Of a DNA stretch of 5,621 nt, positions 1 through 5,621 are shown piece by piece. The number at the start of each line of letters is the position of its first letter. Within the stretch, counting starts at the first letter, position 1. The position numbers were made by a program, and so were the translations under genes. Source of the DNA: Gammaproteobacteria bacterium (GTDB taxonomy: Bacteria > Pseudomonadota > Gammaproteobacteria > Acidiferrobacterales > Acidiferrobacteraceae); contig JAPTWT010000242.1 of assembly GCA_028064935.1 (NCBI GenBank), positions 1-5,621 of the forward strand, read 5' to 3'. The notes beneath the pieces were generated by a model. The model was not told where the DNA came from and did not search any database. It saw nothing but the letters and a program-made list of their open reading frames with translations.

Positions 1-1159
1 ATCTCACCTGTCATCAGCTTGTGCAACAAGGTCTTGAACAGTTCCTCCAGCGTCACCCGCTTCTTGCGATGCAGGTCGATCTTGCGGTCGATGGCGTCGA
101 GGATGGCGACGATGTCGCGTTGTTCATTGAGAGTCGGAATGGGCACAGGCCACGGGGACAAAAACTGGATATTGATGTTCTTCTGCGTCCCCTTTGGGGC
201 TTCGCTATCCATTCGCGATTGCTGCGTTTGCAGGTAGTAGTGCAGGAAGCGGTTGTTCAACTCGTCCGATGGGGAAATCGCCACAAGACTATCCGGACAG
301 GCGGCATCCATTTCGAGAATGCCAGAAAAGCCGATGTTGGCGGCAATTGTTATCAGGATGGTGCCAGCACTGAATACGCGACTGATTGCCACGCCCTGCT
401 CATTCAAGGTTTGCGAATATTCTCGGATATGTCCAGCAGCCCGGACCACGTCACCCGTCTGTATAAACGGAACCTTGCCGCAGTAAAAACGCGGATCATT
501 GCGCGGTCTGTGCAGGAAGCGACCGCGTTCAAGGACGGCGGCCTCGCTCAGGGACACGACATCCCAACTCTCCGGCACCGGCCCAATCTCGGTCTCTTTC
601 TGCGGCTCGCCGCGCAGGCCGCGCGTGAACAGCTCGCGCATGGAGACACGCTTAATGTCTTGGGCGGTTGTGATGAGGACGTTCTCTTGCTCAATTTTCT
701 CAGTAATACGGCGAAGCACCGCGCCAATGGCCACCTGCTCAGGCATCTCGGGGAGGGGGATATCCAGATCGACTAAGGTCGCCTTGTTTACACTGGCGAA
801 AGTGGACCCGGTTGCCCTGCTTTCGAGTGTCGACTTGGAGTAAGCCAAGGTGAAATACAAAAACCACGGATTACTTCTGGTTCCGGCACGAATGGCTGCA
901 ATGCCTCGACCGATGACGCAATCACCCGTTGCGACATTGACGTCGCCGACAGGTGCTCGGACAGACATGAGAACGTCCCCTGCCTGCGCGAACTTTTGGC
1001 CAGCATCGCACCATACCCTGGGGATAGGGTGAAGGAGCCCAAAATCGGCCTTACCCTGAAAAAACGGCAAGCCATGACCTGTGCCGTTGTATGCCGACGA
1101 GGGTGGAGACTGGCCAAGAATTACCTCGGCAACATTTTCCTCACCGAGCTTCACTGTAT

Positions 1160-1163
<4 letters not shown>
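1..1163 (-). CDS. hsdS: Type I restriction-modification specificity subunit HsdS (3' end beyond left edge)
   Basis: This subunit recognises DNA and directs the Type I methyltransferase (M2S) and restriction complex to a bipartite target. I translated 387 codons from the ATG at 1163; no stop occurs before the left edge, so the C-terminus is cut. The end reads [13 protein letters not shown], typical of the last residues of HsdS, so probably only a few to some twenty residues are missing. Two target recognition domains are visible. TRD1 is at about residues 1-140 ([21 protein letters not shown]). TRD2 is at about 195-345 ([13 protein letters not shown], then [23 protein letters not shown]). Each is followed by a helical spacer: [11 protein letters not shown] to [10 protein letters not shown] (137-184), and [20 protein letters not shown] onward (341-384). 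The start is set by the ATGA overlap with the hsdM stop and by GGAG at 1175-1172, 8 bases upstream. Family assignment is firm; the DNA target cannot be read from the sequence. Confidence 0.95.
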
Positions 1164-2987
<1,824 letters not shown>

Positions 2988-2989
<2 letters not shown>

Positions 2990-3012
2990 GTTTGCGATGT
3001 TTGCTATGTTTG
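2988..3012 (-). repeat. Three tandem 9-base repeats (CAAACAT plus two bases) running into the hsdM start codon
   Basis: Read on the minus strand, CAAACAT begins at 3012, 3003 and 2994, followed by AG, CG and GA. The seven-base core is identical in all three copies and the period is exactly 9. The third copy contains the AT of the hsdM ATG, and the second contains the putative -10 box. The repeats lie where a repressor would block transcription or leaderless initiation. Slippage would leave the upstream reading frame unchanged because 9 is a multiple of 3. Confidence 0.8.
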
Positions 3013-3025
3013 GACAGGTTGTCAA
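2997..3025 (-). promoter_or_regulatory. Candidate hsdM promoter giving a leaderless mRNA
   Basis: On the minus strand there is a perfect -35 hexamer TTGACA (3025-3020), a 17-base spacer and a weak -10 AAACAT (3002-2997). The -10 matches TATAAT at three of six positions, including the important second A and last T. Seven bases then separate the -10 from the A of the hsdM ATG at 2989, so transcription would start at the start codon itself. The missing Shine-Dalgarno at this start agrees. A rival weaker -10 (TATACA, 3118-3113) lies further upstream without a good -35. Confidence 0.45.
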
Positions 3026-3064
3026 GAAGATTCTGGAAGGGGGTGTCTGCGCTGAGGGGCAGTT

Positions 3065-3119
3065 AAAGGAGCAACAGATGAGTGCGAACCAATGGGATGC
3101 GGCCGGGCGCGCTGTATAG
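3065..3119 (+). other. Short plus-strand ORF of 13 codons with strong ribosome binding site
   Basis: AAAGGAG at 3065-3071 stands 6 bases before ATG 3078, an almost ideal ribosome binding site. The reading frame is [13 protein letters not shown] and ends at TAG 3117-3119. It points away from hsdM, opposite to every other gene here. The perfect inverted repeat begins 8 bases after the stop. It could be a leader peptide, the surviving 5' end of a gene lost by rearrangement, or chance. An overlapping frame, GTG 3082 to 3291, stays open for 69 codons, so a frameshifted remnant is possible, but I do not recognise its translation. Confidence 0.3.
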
Positions 3120-3127
3120 AGGATGGG

Positions 3128-3152
3128 CACACATCGACATAGTCGATGTGTG
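3128..3152. repeat. Perfect 11-bp inverted repeat with 3-base centre, candidate operator
   Basis: The left arm CACACATCGAC (3128-3138) and right arm GTCGATGTGTG (3142-3152) are exact reverse complements around ATA. The bases outside (G3127 and G3153) do not pair, so the symmetry ends sharply. No T-run follows on either strand, which argues against an intrinsic terminator. The length and symmetry suit a dimeric helix-turn-helix protein such as the XRE domain fused to HsdM, whose start is 138 bases away. A weak -10-like TATACA on the minus strand (3118-3113) lies just beyond it. The binding partner is inference. Confidence 0.7.
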
Positions 3153-3248
3153 GGGCGATGGTGTCCCGGTCCGAGGATCCGGCATCTACAAGCCTGTCGC
3201 CACCCAAACAGGAGAAGGGGCTGGATATTCGGGACCAGTGGGTGAGTC

Positions 3249-3280
3249 ACGTAAAGCCTTTTTGACTCTGCGCTTTACGT
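3249..3280. repeat. Perfect 9-bp inverted repeat downstream of the HEPN gene
   Basis: ACGTAAAGC (3249-3257) and GCTTTACGT (3272-3280) are exact reverse complements separated by 14 bases. The repeat lies 56 bases past the HEPN gene stop. In the minus-strand RNA it could fold into a stem, but the sequence after it (GACTCACCCACTGG) has no U-tract. It might be a weak or factor-assisted transcription end, an mRNA 3' stabiliser, or a protein-binding site. Confidence 0.5.
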
Positions 3281-3335
3281 CGTGCCTTTGAATACCATTC
3301 GTTCTCAGACAATAGCCGCGGTTTGTGGTGCGACA

Positions 3336-4421
3336 CTACGTTGGATTACAATCCTTGACGCCTAATTGACACTTTCTGGTGTCGCGATAGCGCTCGTACT
3401 GTTCCTGCGAATAGTGTTTATTTTCTATCATGTCTCCTAGGACCTTACTGCAATACCATTGAAGCTCCTTAAATAATTTCTTTCTCTCGCCCGATTGTTC
3501 AATAATTTCAGGTAGAAATTTTCCCATATGGACAATGCGGGTACGTAGACCGTTTTCCTCAGCGTTTTTGCCTCCTGACGTTAAGAAACGAAAACGTTCG
3601 CACAGTTCGTGATAATGTGTTTTTTCGTTAGCGCAATGGCACGCTATATTAGATTTTGCCTTTTGCCATTTCTGGTATTTCCATGGACTGGCAAGGTACT
3701 CAAGAAGCGTCATTACGCGAATGAATTTCGTCGTAGAATTATATGAATACAGAGCGTCAGAATATAAGGATAGCCCCTGAAGCAGAATACGTGCGACGTC
3801 ACCATCCTCACTAGAAGGAATATCCTGCGGTGGGATAGTATCAAGTTCTAGCCCAAGTCCCCGAGCAATTACTGCACTTTCAATTGCCGCTCCAGCAATG
3901 AGATAACTTTCGTGCTCCAGAGGTGAATACAGTAGTGCGCCAATATGCTCTCCGGAATTGTTCCATGAACCCACGGGACCTGGTAAAGTGTCGGGTAGAT
4001 CAAGCCTACAGTAATAAAAGCGAATGAGGTCCAACGCCCGTTCTACCAAAGATGTCAAAAGCATAAGCAATGAAATATCGGCATTGTGATTCGCGCCGTA
4101 AAATGCATCCCAGTCAAGCGTATGGCAGAATGCAACGACCGGGCATCCGAGGAAACTATTAATATCAAATCCCGTTAAGGATGTCTCGATTTCCCGCTTT
4201 CTCGGTCCCTCAAGTAACGCAGCGTCGCATGATAAATATCGGTCTATGGTATCATTCGGGATTGGACGCAGTCTGGCAAAATCGAGCGAACCCGCTGGGA
4301 AGAAATGAAAACGCCCGACGCAAAATGCCTCATGCAGAACGAGTCTGGATAATGGCATTATTACGACCGCAGTGGCACCTGGAATTTGGCAATCCATATC
4401 CAATAATTCTGGTAAAATCAT
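3336..4421 (-). CDS. HEPN-domain protein (Apea-like), putative ribonuclease of unknown role
   Basis: This is a 361-residue protein whose C-terminal part looks like an Apea-like HEPN domain (about residues 210-335). Visible landmarks are a helix containing FIRVMTLLEYLASPWKY (233-249), a helix around YHELCERFRFLTSG (270-283), and LRTRIVHMGKF (292-302), in which R293 and H298 form the R-x4-H pair typical of HEPN ribonucleases. The first 200 residues match no family I know and show no signal peptide or clear membrane segment. ATG 4421 is supported by AAGGA at 4432-4428, six bases upstream. The gene follows mrr by 47 bases on the same strand and is probably co-transcribed with it. Its GC content is visibly lower than that of hsdM. 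Known HEPN proteins often cut RNA in toxin-antitoxin or abortive-infection defence; that role here is inference. The fold call is moderately sure and the function is open. Confidence 0.75.
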   Translation of the reverse strand: MILPELLDMDCQIPGATAVVIMPLSRLVLHEAFCVGRFHFFPAGSLDFARLRPIPNDTIDRYLSCDAALLEGPRKREIETSLTGFDINSFLGCPVVAFCHTLDWDAFYGANHNADISLLMLLTSLVERALDLIRFYYCRLDLPDTLPGPVGSWNNSGEHIGALLYSPLEHESYLIAGAAIESAVIARGLGLELDTIPPQDIPSSEDGDVARILLQGLSLYSDALYSYNSTTKFIRVMTLLEYLASPWKYQKWQKAKSNIACHCANEKTHYHELCERFRFLTSGGKNAEENGLRTRIVHMGKFLPEIIEQSGERKKLFKELQWYCSKVLGDMIENKHYSQEQYERYRDTRKCQLGVKDCNPT

Positions 4422-4468
4422 TTCCGTTCCTTATGTAGATTGGTATGCATGCGATGTATCTACGTATG
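4422..4468 (-). other. Short spacer between mrr and the HEPN gene with a small inverted repeat
   Basis: These 47 bases contain GTAGAT (4435-4440) and ATCTAC (4458-4463) as inverted six-base arms around an AT-rich centre that includes the palindrome ATGCAT. No terminator with a T-tract is present, so read-through from mrr into the HEPN gene is likely. Confidence 0.4.
4428..4432 (-). promoter_or_regulatory. Ribosome binding site of the HEPN gene
   Basis: AAGGA on the minus strand lies six bases before ATG 4421 and fixes that start. Just upstream, GTAGAT (4463-4458) and ATCTAC (4440-4435) could pair in the RNA as a six-base stem with a 17-base loop ending two bases before the site. This may modestly influence initiation, but the stem is short. 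Confidence 0.6.
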
Positions 4469-5326
4469 TCACAAACTCTCGAACCACGCTTCATCGACAG
4501 TGATGTGCTTTACGAGTTCTGTTTTGACGCCAAGAGCCAGCTCTCTCAATTTTTGGGCAAGGTCGTCCCCGTCGACTAAATCGATTGGCGGCGCGCCGTC
4601 GCGGGTCGCTTCCTTTACGGCGGCTGGTGTAAAGGAGCCAGTGGTGATGAACAAGCCCTTGTCTGCTCGCCCCACCATAGCGCCGCGAAAATCTCGGATG
4701 TCTCCGGCTGGTACAGAGCCCTTGTAGCGCTTGCATTGAAATAAGACATGAAAGCTCATGAACCCATGAATACGGGCAATCCCTTTTCCATCAATACCGC
4801 CATCCCCCGTGCGGCCGGTGACTTCAACCTGGACAAACCCCGATTCGCGCAATATGCGTTGTACCAAACGCTCAAACCCGGCGGGATCAAGCTTTTGGGT
4901 CAGCACCGCGGAAAGCTTGTCTTTCCACCGCTCCTCCTCAGAGAATTCCCTTGCGGTTTCGTCAAGCGGCCGCTTTTTTGGCGTTTCTTGTTTATCTAGA
5001 TTGCGGACAAAACGGACGACTTCGTCAGAATCTACGACTTCGAGATCTTTGGCTTTTTCTGTTAGCGACCATACCCCTCGACTGGAGTTTTCTAGCAGGC
5101 CATATTTTCGGAGGTAGGTTCGCGCCCAAGCGAGGCGGTAGCCGACTTCCGTTTGACTGCTTTTCTCGGGATCATGGAGGTGCGCAAGGATCTCTTCGGA
5201 GAAGCCCGTAATTTCCACAATCTTGGCGTAAATTTCCTCGTTAGTGCCTGAGCCACCCAGCATGCGAAGCGCGCGGAGCAAGGGGTTCATTAAATCATGG
5301 AAGGCGGGGAGCGCTGTTGTCGTCAT
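4469..5326 (-). CDS. mrr: Mrr-family restriction endonuclease (Type IV-like, PD-(D/E)XK fold)
   Basis: This 285-residue protein matches the layout of E. coli Mrr (304 residues), an endonuclease that attacks foreign or modified DNA. Residues 6-95 form the Mrr N-terminal winged-helix domain (LPAFHDLMNPLLRALRML near the start, RKYGLLENSSRGVWSLTEKA at 73-92). A charged linker spans about 96-145. The Mrr catalytic domain covers about 147-265: FERLVQRILRESGF (151-164), GRTGDGGIDG (171-180) with putative metal-binding D179, and FQCKR (196-200) giving the Q-x-K form (Q197, K199) of the PD-(D/E)XK site, followed by GLFITTGSFTPAAV (224-237). All catalytic residues appear intact. ATG 5326 matches the N-terminal length of E. 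coli Mrr, although only a weak GAGA precedes it. It sits between the S24 repressor (32-base gap) and the HEPN gene (47-base gap), suggesting one operon. The family is firm; which modification it recognises is unknown. Confidence 0.92.
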   Translation of the reverse strand: MTTTALPAFHDLMNPLLRALRMLGGSGTNEEIYAKIVEITGFSEEILAHLHDPEKSSQTEVGYRLAWARTYLRKYGLLENSSRGVWSLTEKAKDLEVVDSDEVVRFVRNLDKQETPKKRPLDETAREFSEEERWKDKLSAVLTQKLDPAGFERLVQRILRESGFVQVEVTGRTGDGGIDGKGIARIHGFMSFHVLFQCKRYKGSVPAGDIRDFRGAMVGRADKGLFITTGSFTPAAVKEATRDGAPPIDLVDGDDLAQKLRELALGVKTELVKHITVDEAWFESL

Positions 5327-5358
5327 GGTTATTCTCTGATGTCAACTGTCTGATTGGC

Positions 5359-5621
5359 TTAACAATACACCCGCATCTTCATCACCACGACCCCCACAAT
5401 CACCATATCCGCGGTAACCGGAAGAATGTGGTAACGGCGGTTCGCCGGCTTGAGGTATCGCTCATCGACCTCCACCAGCAGTTGCTTGAAGGTCGGCTCC
5501 GATGTGGGCTTCCCAATGACAATCACATAATCGCGACCCTTAGGTTCCCGGTCAGGATCCACGATGATCGTGTCCCCTTCGAAAAAAGGCAGGTTCCATG
5601 GAGTCGCCACACACATGGAGC
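5359..5621 (-). CDS. S24-family (LexA/CI-type) repressor, C-terminal self-cleavage domain (5' part beyond right edge)
   Basis: The frame is open from the right edge to TAA at 5361-5359, so this is the C-terminal piece of a longer gene. The ATG at 5616 is not the start: the codon before it (TCC, 5619-5617) is serine, giving the SM pair of the S24 active site (as in G-D-S-M), so this serine is the likely nucleophile. Downstream are PFFEGDTIIVDPDREPKGRD, the P-F-x-x-G-D-x-x-x-V-D-P signature, then TFKQLLVE with the lysine 44 residues after that serine as the expected general base, then YLKPANRRYHILPV and IVGVVVMKMRVY, the closing strands of the fold. Family members are phage CI-like repressors that self-cleave when RecA is activated by DNA damage. 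The helix-turn-helix half should lie to the right of the window. It precedes mrr by 32 bases and may control it. Fold confident; regulatory target inferred. Confidence 0.88.
   Translation of the reverse strand, partial: SMCVATPWNLPFFEGDTIIVDPDREPKGRDYVIVIGKPTSEPTFKQLLVEVDERYLKPANRRYHILPVTADMVIVGVVVMKMRVYC

Larger units (their letters stand above)
2990..3335. other. Intergenic regulatory region between the HEPN gene and hsdM
   Basis: These 346 bases separate the HEPN gene stop (TAG, 3338-3336) from the hsdM ATG. I see no protein family in any of the six translations. The stretch holds the hsdM promoter candidate and 9-base repeats next to hsdM, a short plus-strand ORF with a good ribosome binding site, a 25-base perfect inverted repeat at 3128-3152 and a second inverted repeat at 3249-3280. 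Neither inverted repeat is followed by a T-tract on either strand, so operator or other regulatory roles are more likely than intrinsic termination. The two halves of the island are therefore probably separate transcription units. Confidence 0.7.

Noticed and set aside
21..776. Plus-strand open frame of 251 codons
   Set aside because: It is antisense to hsdS, whose minus-strand frame gives clear TRD and spacer motifs; the plus-strand product resembles no family.
788..1117. Minus-strand open frame of 109 codons overlapping hsdS
   Set aside because: It is out of frame with hsdS, and only the frame starting at 1163 gives HsdS motifs.
3128..3152. Palindrome as a rho-independent terminator
   Set aside because: The bases after the stem are GGGGCGATGG on plus and CCCATCCTC on minus, with no T-tract on either strand.
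2990..3250. N-terminal extension of HsdM from the in-frame ATG at 3250
   Set aside because: The 87 extra residues are Cys-, His- and Pro-rich with no domain, they translate through the palindrome and promoter candidate, and the helix-turn-helix begins properly at ATG 2989.
3082..3291. Plus-strand frame of 69 codons as a real gene
   Set aside because: It needs a GTG start without its own ribosome binding site, crosses both inverted repeats, and its product is not recognisable; kept only as a possible remnant in the note on the short ORF.
5323..5345. TTGACA (5345-5340, minus strand) as a promoter just before mrr
   Set aside because: At 17 bases the -10 position would be CGACAA, inside the mrr coding region, and transcription would start after the ATG; no usable -10 is seen.
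5359..5616. S24 fragment as a complete 85-residue protein starting at 5616
   Set aside because: That start drops the catalytic serine codon directly before it, and the frame stays open to the edge.

Overview
All convincing genes in this window lie on the minus strand, so the biological order runs from the right edge to the left. They form a bacterial defence island: the C-terminal half of an S24 (LexA/CI-type) repressor, an Mrr-family restriction endonuclease, a HEPN-domain protein of unknown function, and then the methylation (hsdM) and specificity (hsdS) genes of a Type I restriction-modification system. The repressor is cut by the right edge and hsdS by the left edge, each with only part of the gene in view. 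No hsdR, integrase, transposase, tRNA, rRNA or CRISPR array is visible. The host cannot be named from this sequence. The GC-rich hsdM (67% and 72% GC on two hand-counted 60-base lines), Shine-Dalgarno usage and phage-like repressor would suit a proteobacterium, but that is a weak inference.

Right block (about 5621 to 3336): repressor, mrr and HEPN gene are spaced 32 and 47 bases apart and are probably co-transcribed. The HEPN gene is clearly poorer in GC (35%, 50% and 43% on three hand-counted 60-base lines) than hsdM or mrr (57% on one line), which suggests a separate origin. If the repressor self-cleaves after DNA damage like its relatives, the nuclease and the HEPN protein could be induced by damage or infection. 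That is inference.

Middle block (2990 to 3335): a 346-base gap without a convincing gene but with dense structure. It holds a perfect 11-bp inverted repeat, a perfect 9-bp inverted repeat, three 9-base tandem repeats that run into the hsdM start, a promoter candidate (TTGACA, 17-base spacer, AAACAT) that would place transcription start on the first base of the hsdM ATG, and a plus-strand 13-codon ORF with a strong ribosome binding site.

Left block (2989 to 1): hsdM and hsdS overlap by ATGA and are translationally coupled. HsdM carries an N-terminal XRE-type helix-turn-helix domain, so the methyltransferase may regulate its own operon through the structured DNA upstream. The most testable ideas here are this self-regulating Type I methyltransferase and the repressor-Mrr-HEPN cassette.
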